Part shown: one piece after another, positions 54,188 to 62,284 of the stretch | Layout: each line of letters begins with the position of its first letter | How positions within the stretch are numbered: the stretch's first letter is position 1 | NCBI GenBank assembly: GCA_027489335.1 | Contig: JAIXZX010000014.1 | Location: forward strand, 1-64,000 | Source of the DNA: Caulobacteraceae bacterium | GTDB taxonomy: Bacteria; Pseudomonadota; Alphaproteobacteria; Caulobacterales; Caulobacteraceae | Direction of reading: 5' to 3' | Length of the DNA: 64,000 nt | Notes under the pieces: model-generated | Database searches by the model: none | What the model was told of the DNA's origin: nothing | What the model saw: the letters and a program-made list of their open reading frames with translations, nothing else | Made by a program: the position numbers and the translations under genes

Positions 54188-56014
54188 ATGACCGCTTCGC
54201 TCGACGAGGCGCGGGAGGTCCTGCGCCGCACCTTCGGACACGCTGATTTCCGGGGCCTTCAGGGCGAGGTGATCACCGAGGCCCTGGCCGGACGCAGCGC
54301 GCTCGCCGTCCTGCCCACCGGCGGCGGCAAGAGCCTCTGCTACCAGATCCCCAGCATGCTTAGGCCGGGCCTGGGTCTCGTGGTCTCGCCGCTCATCGCC
54401 CTGATGACCGACCAGGTCGCGGCCCTGCAGCAGTCAGGCGTGGCCGCCGCCCGCCTGGACTCCGCCATCGAGCCCGAGGAGCGGGCGCAAACCTGGCGCC
54501 GGGTCGAGGCCGGCGAGCTTGACCTCCTCTATGTGTCGCCCGAAGGCCTGATGGCCCCGCACATGATGGAGCGGCTGCGGCGCACCCCGCTGGCCCTCAT
54601 CGCCATCGACGAGGCCCACTGCGTCAGCCAGTGGGGCCACGATTTCCGCCCCGACTACCGTACGCTGGGGCGGCTGGCCGACATCTTCCCCGACGTGCCG
54701 CGCCTGGCGGTGACCGCCACCGCCGACGCCCGGACCCGCGACGACATCCGCGCCGAGCTGCGCCTGGAAGAGGCCCGGGAGTTTGTGGCGAGCTTCGCCC
54801 GGCCCGAGCTCGCCCTGTTCGCCGAGCGCAAGTCAGGCCCCGCCCAGAAGCGGGTGCTGGAGCTGGTGGCCGAACGGCGGGGCAGGTCAGGCGTGGTCTA
54901 TGCCGGCTCCCGCGACGGCACCGAGCGCCTGGCCGAGGCCCTGCGCCAGGCCGGCGTCGACGCCCAGGCCTATCATGCGGGCCTGGACAAGCATGTGCGC
55001 GCCCACCGGCTGGAGGCCTTCCTGGAGGCCGAAGACGCGGTGATGGTGGCGACCATCGCTTTTGGCATGGGGGTGGATAAGCCCGACGTCCGCTTCGTCA
55101 TCCACGCCGATCCCCCCGGCTCCATCGAGGCCTATTGGCAGGAGATCGGCCGCGCCGGCCGCGACGGCGACCCCGCCGAGGGCATCACCCTCTATGGCGC
55201 CTCGGACCTCGCCTGGGCCCTGCGCCGCATCGATGGCCGGGAGATGGACGAGGCGGTCAAGCAGGTGCAGGTGCGCAAGGTGCGCCAGCTCTACGCCATG
55301 CTGGAGGGCGCCGGCTGCCGGGCCGCCGCGGTCCGCCGCTATTTCGGCGAAGAGGGCGTGGAGCCCTGCGGCCAGTGCGACGTCTGCCTCTCCCCGCCGG
55401 AGACCCAGGACGCCACCCAGGCCGCCCAGAAGGCCCTGTCCGCCGTCCACCGCATGGGCGGACGGTTTGGCCGCGGCCGGCTGGTGGACCACCTGCTGGG
55501 CAAGACCAAGGACCCGTCGGACTTCGAAGCCGGCCTCTCCACCTTCGGCGTCGGCCAGGAGCTGTCGGCCCCAGGTTGGCGCGACCTGATCGACCAGCTC
55601 CTGTTCGAGGGCCTGCTGCGGGAAGACCCCAACGACAACCGCCCCCTGATTGCGCTCGGCGACGCCGAAGGGGTGCGGGCCGTCTATCGCGGCGAGCGCC
55701 AGGTGCGCGCCCGCAAGGTCGCCCCCGGCGCCGAGCGGAAAACTGCGGGCCGCCGTCGCAGCGGCGCCAGCGACCTATCCCTGCCGCCCGCCGACCAGGG
55801 CCTGTTCGAGGCCCTGCGCGCCTGGCGCCGCGAGGAAGCCGGCCGCCAGCACGTGCCGCCCTATGTCATCTTCCACGACCGCACCCTGGCCGAAATCGCC
55901 CAGGCGAGGCCCGCAGCCGAGAGGGCGCTCGGCGCCATCTCCGGCGTCGGCGAAGGCAAACTCGCCCGCTACGGCGAGGCGGTCCTGGCCGTGGTGCGGG
56001 GGTTTGAGGGGTGA
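54188..56014 (+). CDS. recQ: ATP-dependent DNA helicase RecQ
   Basis: 608 aa. Motif I VLPTGGGKSLCYQIP, motif II IDEAHCVSQWGHDFRPDY, motif VI QEIGRAGRDGDPAEG. Zinc-binding RecQ-Ct with CRAAAVRRYFGEEG and CGQCDVCLSP. A C-terminal HRDC domain (about 530-608) ends AISGVGEGKLARYGEAVLAV. 3'-5' helicase in recombination repair. Stand-alone; no recF or recO nearby. Confidence 0.96.
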   Translation: MTASLDEAREVLRRTFGHADFRGLQGEVITEALAGRSALAVLPTGGGKSLCYQIPSMLRPGLGLVVSPLIALMTDQVAALQQSGVAAARLDSAIEPEERAQTWRRVEAGELDLLYVSPEGLMAPHMMERLRRTPLALIAIDEAHCVSQWGHDFRPDYRTLGRLADIFPDVPRLAVTATADARTRDDIRAELRLEEAREFVASFARPELALFAERKSGPAQKRVLELVAERRGRSGVVYAGSRDGTERLAEALRQAGVDAQAYHAGLDKHVRAHRLEAFLEAEDAVMVATIAFGMGVDKPDVRFVIHADPPGSIEAYWQEIGRAGRDGDPAEGITLYGASDLAWALRRIDGREMDEAVKQVQVRKVRQLYAMLEGAGCRAAAVRRYFGEEGVEPCGQCDVCLSPPETQDATQAAQKALSAVHRMGGRFGRGRLVDHLLGKTKDPSDFEAGLSTFGVGQELSAPGWRDLIDQLLFEGLLREDPNDNRPLIALGDAEGVRAVYRGERQVRARKVAPGAERKTAGRRRSGASDLSLPPADQGLFEALRAWRREEAGRQHVPPYVIFHDRTLAEIAQARPAAERALGAISGVGEGKLARYGEAVLAVVRGFEG

Positions 56015-56029
56015 TGCGCCCGCCCCGCC

Positions 56030-56665
56030 TCAGCCGGCCGCCTGGGCCTGGGTGATAAGCGCGTTGTCGATCTCGTCGGCGCGCACGGCGGCGGGGCGGG
56101 CGAGGTGGCGGGCCGTATAGGTTTCGAAGGCCGGGCGCTTTTCGATCGTGCCGAATTCCATCCCCCAGGAGAGCTGGGCGGCGAGGTAGAGGTCGGCGGC
56201 CGTGAAGCTCTCGCCCACCAGATAGGCCCGGTCCCTGACCGCCCCTTCGAGGGCGTTCTGGACGTCTTCCATGCTGCCAAAGCCGAGGGAGGCGCGCTGT
56301 TCGGGAGCAGGTTCGAAGCCCACCGCCTTGGCGCCTACGGCCTGTTCGATGGGGCCGGCGCCGAAGAACAGCCAGCGATAATAGGTCCCCCGCAGCGGGC
56401 TTGAGACCGGCGGCGCAAGACCGGCCTGCGGGAAGGCGTCGGCCAGATAGGCGCAGATGGCCGCGCATTCGGTCACCACCACCCCGTCATGGACGATGGT
56501 CGGCACCTTGCCCATGGGATTGATGGCCAGATAGTCGGCCGACTTGGTCTCGCCGGTCTCCCAGCTCAGGACCCTGGTCTCGTAGGGCTGAGCGACCTCC
56601 TCCAGCATCCAGCGGATGATGCGGCCGCGCGACATGGGGTTGGTGTAGAAGACGAGATCGGACAT
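56030..56665 (-). CDS. Glutathione S-transferase family protein
   Basis: 211 aa from ATG 56665 (MSDLVFYTNPMSRGRIIRWM). The thioredoxin-like N-domain has INPMGKVPTIVHDGVVVTEC with the cis-Pro, and the helical C-domain has YLVGESFTAADLYLAAQLSW. The active-site residue is probably Ser or Tyr near residue 12. Zeta/beta-like detoxification GST; substrate unknown. Convergent with recQ. Confidence 0.92.
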   Translation of the reverse strand: MSDLVFYTNPMSRGRIIRWMLEEVAQPYETRVLSWETGETKSADYLAINPMGKVPTIVHDGVVVTECAAICAYLADAFPQAGLAPPVSSPLRGTYYRWLFFGAGPIEQAVGAKAVGFEPAPEQRASLGFGSMEDVQNALEGAVRDRAYLVGESFTAADLYLAAQLSWGMEFGTIEKRPAFETYTARHLARPAAVRADEIDNALITQAQAAG

Positions 56666-56741
56666 GGTCGGCTCCAGGTGATGGCGATGCGGCATCCTTA
56701 GCCTGGGGCTGCCGACAGCTGTGTGGCAGCAGTCGCGCCGC

Positions 56742-57308
56742 TCACTCCGGATCGGGGTACATGACGTGCGGTTGCGGCAGGGGCTCCAGGGCGAGCGCCT
56801 GCATGATCGCCTGCGCCGCAGCGTCCGGCGCCAGGGCCTCGGTGTCGATCGTGAGGTCGGCCGGAAGGGGCGGGTAGTCGGCGCCGCCGCCGGCGATGAA
56901 CTTCCGCAGCACCTCGCGGGAGTGGATCTTCTTCGAGGCCTTGCGGTCGGGGCTCTCCACCCGCTGCATCTGTCCCTGGGGCGAGACCTGGAGCTCCACG
57001 AAACAGACCTCGCCGCCATGGCCCTCGACGGCCGCGCGGGTCTCTTCGATGAAGCTGTCGGGCACGGTGCGTTCCGGCGCGAAGGTGAAGATCAGCGACC
57101 GATCCTGGCGGGCGGCCTCTTCGAACATGGCCAGCCAGTAGAGGCTGCGCAGCCGCACGAAGGGTTCACTGCCGAACGGAAAGACCGAGGTCACCGCATC
57201 CAGCGCCAGATGATTGTGGAACAGGGGATAGTTGGTCAGGGCGGACAGGGCCTTGGCCACCGTCAGCTTGCCGCAGGCCGGGGGGCCATGGAGAAATATC
57301 AGCTTCAT
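56742..57308 (-). CDS. P-loop kinase-like ATPase
   Basis: 188 aa from ATG 57308. Walker A FLHGPPACGKLTVA near the N-terminus, then NYPLFHNHLALDAVTSVFPF and SLIFTFAPERTVPDSFIE. It resembles small AAA_33/shikimate-kinase-like P-loop proteins that phosphorylate small molecules. A longer in-frame extension upstream is encoded by a family A repeat and is not real. Function unknown. Confidence 0.75.
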   Translation of the reverse strand: MKLIFLHGPPACGKLTVAKALSALTNYPLFHNHLALDAVTSVFPFGSEPFVRLRSLYWLAMFEEAARQDRSLIFTFAPERTVPDSFIEETRAAVEGHGGEVCFVELQVSPQGQMQRVESPDRKASKKIHSREVLRKFIAGGGADYPPLPADLTIDTEALAPDAAAQAIMQALALEPLPQPHVMYPDPE

Positions 57309-57355
57309 CACGCCCTCCAGTCTGGTGCGCTTGAACCTAGCCTCCCGCCCCACCC

Positions 57356-57443
57356 CCGTCGCCCCCGGACTTGATCCGAGGACCCATGCACACTCACCTG
57401 CGTTGGTGTTCATGGATGGCCCGGTCAAGCCGGGCCATGACGG
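57356..57443. repeat. Palindromic intergenic repeat, family A copy 3
   Basis: CCCGTCGCCCCCGGACTTGATCC... with ATGGCCCGGTCAAGCCGGGCCAT (perfect) and shared TGCGTTGGTGTTCATG-type centre. The most diverged of the three family A copies. Confidence 0.8.
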
Positions 57444-57456
57444 GATGAAGGCCAAC

Positions 57457-57488
57457 GAAAAACAGCCCGGACCATCGCGGGTCCGGGC
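57457..57488 (-). terminator. Rho-independent terminator after the outer-membrane barrel gene
   Basis: 9-bp perfect stem (57465-57473 with 57480-57488, loop ATCGCG) followed on the minus strand by TGTTTTTCG, 26 bases past the stop. Confidence 0.85.
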
Positions 57489-57513
57489 CGTCCTTCAGAT
57501 CAGTTCAAACGGT

Positions 57514-58344
57514 TCAGAAGCGGTAGGTGGCCGCCATCCGCACGGAGTGAACGTTGAACTCGTCGCTGGTCCGGTTGAAGTCCGTGCCGGCGCCGTTCAC
57601 CGAGGTGAAGGGACCGCCAGCCGGGCCACCCGAGGCGCGGATGGTGTAACCGTCGTCATCCAGGCGGGTGTAGAGGTACTCGAGGCCCAGGCTCACATTC
57701 TCGGTGAACTTGTGCTCGACGCCGCCGCCCAGCTGCCAACCGTCGGTCTTGTTGTCGTCCTCCGACACCTCGGTGAAGGTGTTGGCGGTGTTGGTGGTGG
57801 AGAAGCTGCGGTCCATGTCGCCCCAGGCGTAGCCGCCGGTGACATAGGGCAGGGTATTGCCCACCGCGTAGCCGACCCGGGCGCGGGCGGCGAGCAGGCC
57901 GTTCAGGTCGCGGCGCATGGTGTAGGCCGCGGGCGTGCCGGAAAACGCCGTGACGCTGTCCTTCACGTCGGTGCGCACGGCCTCGCCCAGCACGCCGGCG
58001 ACGATGTTGCCGAACTGCCAGTCATAGCCCATGCGGGCGCCGAATTCCGGGCCGCCCTCATCGCCGCCGCAGCCGCCAGCGCGGGTGGAATTGAACGTCT
58101 GGCCGTCGCAGAAGCCGGCGGCGAAGGCGTCAGCGCCGGTCCCGGTGCGCACGGTGTCGCCATAGGTCCCGTCGAGATTGGTGTCGAAGACGATGGATTC
58201 ATCGCCATCATTCTCGGCCTGCCAGCCATAGCCGGCGACACCGCCGATATAGGGGCCGGTCCAGTCGCCTGCGGTCTGGGCCTGGGCGGCGGACGCGGCC
58301 GTCAGGGCGCCAAGGGCGGCGGCGGCGCAAAGCATGGTCTTCAT
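57514..58344 (-). CDS. Outer-membrane beta-barrel protein (Omp25/OmpA-like barrel)
   Basis: 276 aa. Signal peptide MKTMLCAAAALGALTAASAA ending AQAQT. GDWTGPYIGGVAGYGWQAEN is the typical first strand of the outer_membrane beta-barrel family (pfam13505). Further alternating strands follow, including RVGYAVGNTLPYVTGGYAWG and GVEHKFTENVSLGLEYLYTR, and the C-terminal Phe (MAATYRF). Similar to Rhizobiales/Brucella Omp25-type porins; structural or adhesion role likely. Single gene with its own terminator. Confidence 0.92.
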   Translation of the reverse strand: MKTMLCAAAALGALTAASAAQAQTAGDWTGPYIGGVAGYGWQAENDGDESIVFDTNLDGTYGDTVRTGTGADAFAAGFCDGQTFNSTRAGGCGGDEGGPEFGARMGYDWQFGNIVAGVLGEAVRTDVKDSVTAFSGTPAAYTMRRDLNGLLAARARVGYAVGNTLPYVTGGYAWGDMDRSFSTTNTANTFTEVSEDDNKTDGWQLGGGVEHKFTENVSLGLEYLYTRLDDDGYTIRASGGPAGGPFTSVNGAGTDFNRTSDEFNVHSVRMAATYRF

Positions 58345-58491
58345 ACTGTAATCCTCGTCGTACTGCGTGAAGCCCCCTCAGGCCTCGGACCGCAGACAAC
58401 GCGCCGGCGCGCACGCCGATGCCGCAGGGGCGCCCTTTCCCTGCGGCCAAGCTTCACTCGGCCCCCGACTGTGGCCGATGGGAGACAGAGG

Positions 58492-59778
58492 CTAGAGGCG
58501 GGTGGGCAATACCACGCGCATGTCCTCATAGCCCTTCACGAAGATCGAATAGCTGCGCTTGGGCTCGGCCAGGACCTGGATGTCGGGGAAGCGTTTCATG
58601 ATCTCCTCCCAGATGATGGTCAGCTGCAGCTCGGCCAGGCGGTTGCCGACGCAGCGGTGGATGCCGAAGCCGAAGGACATGTGCTGGCGGGGTCTTGGCC
58701 GGTCGATGATGTAGGCGTCGGGGTTTTCGATCACCGTGTCGTCCCGGTTGCCCGAGACGTACCACATGACGACCTTGTCCCCTTCCTTGATGGTCTTGCC
58801 GCCCATCTCGAAGTCCTGGGTCGCGGTCCGCGCCATGTGGGCCAGCGGCGTCTGCCAGCGGATGGTTTCTGACACCATGGACGGGATCAGGTCGGGATTG
58901 GCGCGCAGCTTGGCGTACTGATCGGGGTTCTGGTTCAGGGCCAGGACCGAGCCCGAGATGGTGTTCCGGGTCGTGTCATTGCCGCCGATGATCAGCAGGG
59001 CGACATTGGCGTGGAAGTCGGCCATCGACATGTGCCGCGTCTCTTCCCCATGGGCCAGCATGGAGATGAGGTCGCCGGTGGGCTCGGCGTTGACCCGCTC
59101 GTTCCACAGGCCGGTGAAGTAGGAAAAGCACTCCCCCATCACCTTGCGCAGCTCGGCGATGTCGGCCACCGGCCCATGCCCCGGCGGCGAGGTCATGGTG
59201 TCGGACCAGAAGGTCAGCTTGCGCCGCTCTTCGAAGGGGAAGTTGAACAGGGTCGCCAAGGTCATGGTGGTGAGCTCTTTCGAGACCAGGTCCACCCAGT
59301 CGAACTCCTCCCCCACCGGCAGGCTGTCGAGGATCAGGCCGGCCCGCTCGCGGATCAGCGGGGCCATCACCGACAGCGCCATGGGCGACAGGGCCGGGCT
59401 GACGGTCTTGCGCTGCACGTCGTGCCGCGGCGGGTCCATGGCGATGAAGTTGGCCCCCGAGGGCGCATTGGGGTCGCGGAATCCTTGCGCGGCCTTGGGC
59501 GTGAGCGTGATGCCCTTGGCCGAGGAAAACACCTGATGGTTGGAGTCCACCGCCAGGATGTCGTTGTAGCGGGTGATCGACCAGTAGGCGCCGTAGTTGC
59601 TGTCCGGCGTGTAGTGGATCGGCGACTCGGCCCTAAGCCGCGCAAAGACCGGCCACATGGCGTCGTCGCGGAACAGCGAGGCCCGCGCTGGATGCAGCTC
59701 TTCCAGTGGGGTCTCATAGGCGGCCTTGCGCGCCGCCTCCCGCTTGTCGCGCAGCACGTCTACATATCCGTCAGCCAT
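58492..59778 (-). CDS. Cytochrome P450, CYP153-like alkane hydroxylase
   Basis: 428 aa. Oxygen-activating I-helix LLIIGGNDTTRNTISGS, K-helix SETIRWQTP, and heme Cys in MSFGFGIHRCVGNRLAELQL. The stretch VVMWYVSGNRD, FIAMDPPRHDVQRKTVSP and the I-helix GGNDTTRN match what I recall of CYP153A terminal alkane/fatty-acid hydroxylases. CYP153 enzymes need a ferredoxin and a ferredoxin reductase; none lies nearby. The gap to the next gene (59779-60057, 279 bases) shows nothing I can support. Confidence 0.9.
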   Translation of the reverse strand: MADGYVDVLRDKREAARKAAYETPLEELHPARASLFRDDAMWPVFARLRAESPIHYTPDSNYGAYWSITRYNDILAVDSNHQVFSSAKGITLTPKAAQGFRDPNAPSGANFIAMDPPRHDVQRKTVSPALSPMALSVMAPLIRERAGLILDSLPVGEEFDWVDLVSKELTTMTLATLFNFPFEERRKLTFWSDTMTSPPGHGPVADIAELRKVMGECFSYFTGLWNERVNAEPTGDLISMLAHGEETRHMSMADFHANVALLIIGGNDTTRNTISGSVLALNQNPDQYAKLRANPDLIPSMVSETIRWQTPLAHMARTATQDFEMGGKTIKEGDKVVMWYVSGNRDDTVIENPDAYIIDRPRPRQHMSFGFGIHRCVGNRLAELQLTIIWEEIMKRFPDIQVLAEPKRSYSIFVKGYEDMRVVLPTRL

Positions 59779-60057
59779 GACCGGTCTCCTACCCTTGGCG
59801 GGCGGCAGGCTCTTTCCGGCCCCGCGCCCAAAACATCAGACCCCCATGGAGCCGAACCAAACACGGTTCACCAAGGGGAATGTGGTGGCGTGGGCCAGAC
59901 GCGCGCCGGGCCGTGAACGCCCACAGGCTCGGTTTCGGTGTCAGTTTCCGAGGCGCGTGTCGAAATCCCGTGTCCCGTCCGCACATGGAGGTGAGCCCAA
60001 GACGGCTCAGCTTTACGACCCCTTCTCGAATTCACACTCAGGATTAGGATCAAGTCC

Positions 60058-60417
60058 ATGCACTACATGCTTCTTTTCAACGAGACGGCCTCCGAGCGGA
60101 CCAAACGCGACGACCCAGCCCAGGCCGAGGCCTATTGGGGGGCCTGGACCGCCTATATGGGCGCGATCGCGCAGTCGGGCGCCATGGTCAGTGGCAACGG
60201 GCTGCAGCCGCCGGAGGTCAGCACCACCATCCGCGTGGAGAATGGCAAGCGCCACGTGGTCGACGGACCATTCGCCGACACCAAGGAGATGCTGGGCGGC
60301 TATGTGATCCTCGATGTGGCCGATCTCGACGGGGCCCTGGAGTGGGCGGCCCGGGCGCCTTGCGTCTCCGCCGGTTCGGTGGAGATCCGGCCGGTTCTGC
60401 CTCCGCCGGCGGGGTGA
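60058..60417 (+). CDS. YCII (DGPF) family protein
   Basis: 119 aa. MHYMLLFNETASERTKRDDP, GAMVSGNGLQPPEVSTTIR, then VVDGPFADTKEMLGGYVILD: the last is the DGPF motif of the YCII family. These small ferredoxin-like dimers accompany ECF sigma genes of the ECF42 group. It overlaps the downstream sigma gene by one base (TGATG). Biochemical role unknown. Confidence 0.93.
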   Translation: MHYMLLFNETASERTKRDDPAQAEAYWGAWTAYMGAIAQSGAMVSGNGLQPPEVSTTIRVENGKRHVVDGPFADTKEMLGGYVILDVADLDGALEWAARAPCVSAGSVEIRPVLPPPAG

Positions 60418-61646
60418 TGGACGACGCGCGCCGCGAGGGAGCCCAGGCGGCCGAGTTCGCGGCGCGCGCCTCCTATGGTCGACTCCTGTCCATCCTGGCC
60501 GCTCGGTCTGGCGACATCGCTGCGGCCGAGGACGCCCTGGCCGACGCCTTCGCCGCGGCGCTGGCGCAATGGCCCAGGGACGGCGTCCCTGACAATCCCA
60601 CCGGCTGGCTGCTGACCGTGGCCCGTCGCAACCTCGGCCACGCGGCCGGCCGCCGCCGCACCGCCCAGACCGCCGCCGCCATGGTCCAGATGCTGCAAGA
60701 GGAGCGCGACAGCGGGGCGGCGAGCGCGTTCGGCGACCAGCGCCTGGCCCTGATGTTCGTCTGCGCCCACCCGGCCATAGAGGCCGAGGTCCAGGCCCCG
60801 TTGATGCTACAGACGGTGCTTGGCTTGGACGCCGCCCGCATCGCGGCCGCCTTCCTGGTCTCCAGAGCGACCATGGGTCAGCGGCTTGTCCGCGCTAAAC
60901 GCAAAATCCGCGACGCCAGCATCGCCTTCATCCTTCCCGAGCCCGGCGACGCGGCCGCCCGGGTCGGCGCCGTGCTGTCGGCCGTCTACGCGGCCTATGG
61001 GGCGGCCTGGGAGGATGTTAACGGGGCAGACAGCAGGCTCGCCGGGCTGGCCTCCGAAGCGATCTGGCTGGCTCGGCTGCTTTGCCTGCTGCTGCCTGAC
61101 GACCCCGAGCCCCTGGGCCTGCTCGCCCTGATGTTGCACTGTGAGGCGCGGCGCGGGGCCCGGCGGGCCGCGGACGGCGCCTTCGTCCCGCTCTCCCGTC
61201 AGGACGCGACCTGCTGGTCGGCGCCCATGATCGCCGAGGCCGAGGCGGCGTTGCGGGCGGCATCCGGTATGGCGAAGCCGGGCCGCTTCCAGACCGAGGC
61301 GGCCATCCAGTCGCTGCACGCCCACCAGCGGATGACCGGCGAACGGTTCACTGAGCCGCTGACGCGTCTGTATGACCTGCTGGCGGAACTCGCCCCGACC
61401 ACCGGGGTGCTGGCGGCCCGGGCGGTGGCCCACGCCGAGAACGGGAACCCAGGCGCCGCCCTCAACCAGCTAGACCAGATCTTGGGGGCTGGCGCCTATC
61501 AGCCCTGGTGGGCGGCGCGGGCGCGGGTCTGCTGGCTGGCGGCCGACGAAGCCTCCGCCTGGGCCGCCGCCCGGACCGCCGCGGGCCTGAGCCACGATCA
61601 GAGCGTCCGTCGTTTTCTGCTGGACGGCGGCTTTCGGGCGCCTTGA
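60417..61646 (+). CDS. ECF42-group RNA polymerase sigma factor with DUF6596
   Basis: 409 aa. Sigma region 2 (about 15-80; AAEDALADAFAAALAQWPRD, PTGWLLTVARRNLGH) and region 4 (about 110-165; LMFVCAHPAIEAEVQAPLML, SRATMGQRLVRAKRKIRDA) are followed by a C-terminal roughly 230-residue TPR-like domain (DUF6596) with LLCLLLPDDPEPLGLLALML. ECF42 sigma factors lack a classical anti-sigma; the C-terminal domain is thought to control them. Coupled to the YCII gene. Confidence 0.93.
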   Translation: MDDARREGAQAAEFAARASYGRLLSILAARSGDIAAAEDALADAFAAALAQWPRDGVPDNPTGWLLTVARRNLGHAAGRRRTAQTAAAMVQMLQEERDSGAASAFGDQRLALMFVCAHPAIEAEVQAPLMLQTVLGLDAARIAAAFLVSRATMGQRLVRAKRKIRDASIAFILPEPGDAAARVGAVLSAVYAAYGAAWEDVNGADSRLAGLASEAIWLARLLCLLLPDDPEPLGLLALMLHCEARRGARRAADGAFVPLSRQDATCWSAPMIAEAEAALRAASGMAKPGRFQTEAAIQSLHAHQRMTGERFTEPLTRLYDLLAELAPTTGVLAARAVAHAENGNPGAALNQLDQILGAGAYQPWWAARARVCWLAADEASAWAAARTAAGLSHDQSVRRFLLDGGFRAP

Positions 61647-61795
61647 TCGCGATTTGGCCACACCCACAACGCCCCTCGAGGGATATGTGCCGGACCTAGG
61701 CGCCGGCGGGTTAGGCGCGCCAGGGGTCTCAGGATCCGGGACGTCCTCTGCAGGAAGAAGATGCACACCTGCGCATGTTCGGATATTAGCTCATC

Positions 61796-62194
61796 ATGAC
61801 CCGTGCGCTCGGCGCCCGACTGGCCCGCCTCCTGGCGGCGATGGCCATCACCCTGCAGGTCCTTCTGCCGGGTTCGCAGGCGGTCGCCGGCGTGCAGGAC
61901 AGCGACCTTTCGCGCCTGATGTGCGCGCCGTCGGGCGAGGTGACGGCTGAGGGCCGCGCGGCCACCGAACGTCTGGCGATCCTGCTGGGGGACGAACACC
62001 CCGATGAGGCGCCAGCCGACGCGCATTGCGCGCTGTGCACCCTTCCCTATGCCGTCCCCGTGGCCGACCGGACGCTGGTCGCCGCGCCATTGCGCTTCAC
62101 CGCCAAGGTGGAGCCTTGCTCCTATCACCCCGGGCTCGTTCACCGGGCCCAGGGCCCGCCGCTTGGATCGCGCGCACCTCCGTCTCGCAGCTGA
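61796..62194 (+). CDS. DUF2946-like exported protein (copper context)
   Basis: 132 aa. N-terminal signal/anchor (LARLLAAMAITLQVLLPGSQ, then AVAG). A late HCALCTLPYAVP segment resembles the conserved His/Cys motif of DUF2946 proteins, which are found next to copper-responsive TonB receptors. M-rich/His motifs are few. The last residues are translated from a GC-rich stretch and the exact end is uncertain. Followed 90 bases later by the receptor gene. Confidence 0.65.
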   Translation: MTRALGARLARLLAAMAITLQVLLPGSQAVAGVQDSDLSRLMCAPSGEVTAEGRAATERLAILLGDEHPDEAPADAHCALCTLPYAVPVADRTLVAAPLRFTAKVEPCSYHPGLVHRAQGPPLGSRAPPSRS

Positions 62195-62284
62195 ATACAC
62201 GGACCGCGCCGTCGCCTGTGTTCACAGGCGCCCTCCAGACGTGCCCCAGCCGCACGCCTGACCTTCAGTCTGCGAGACCTTTCA

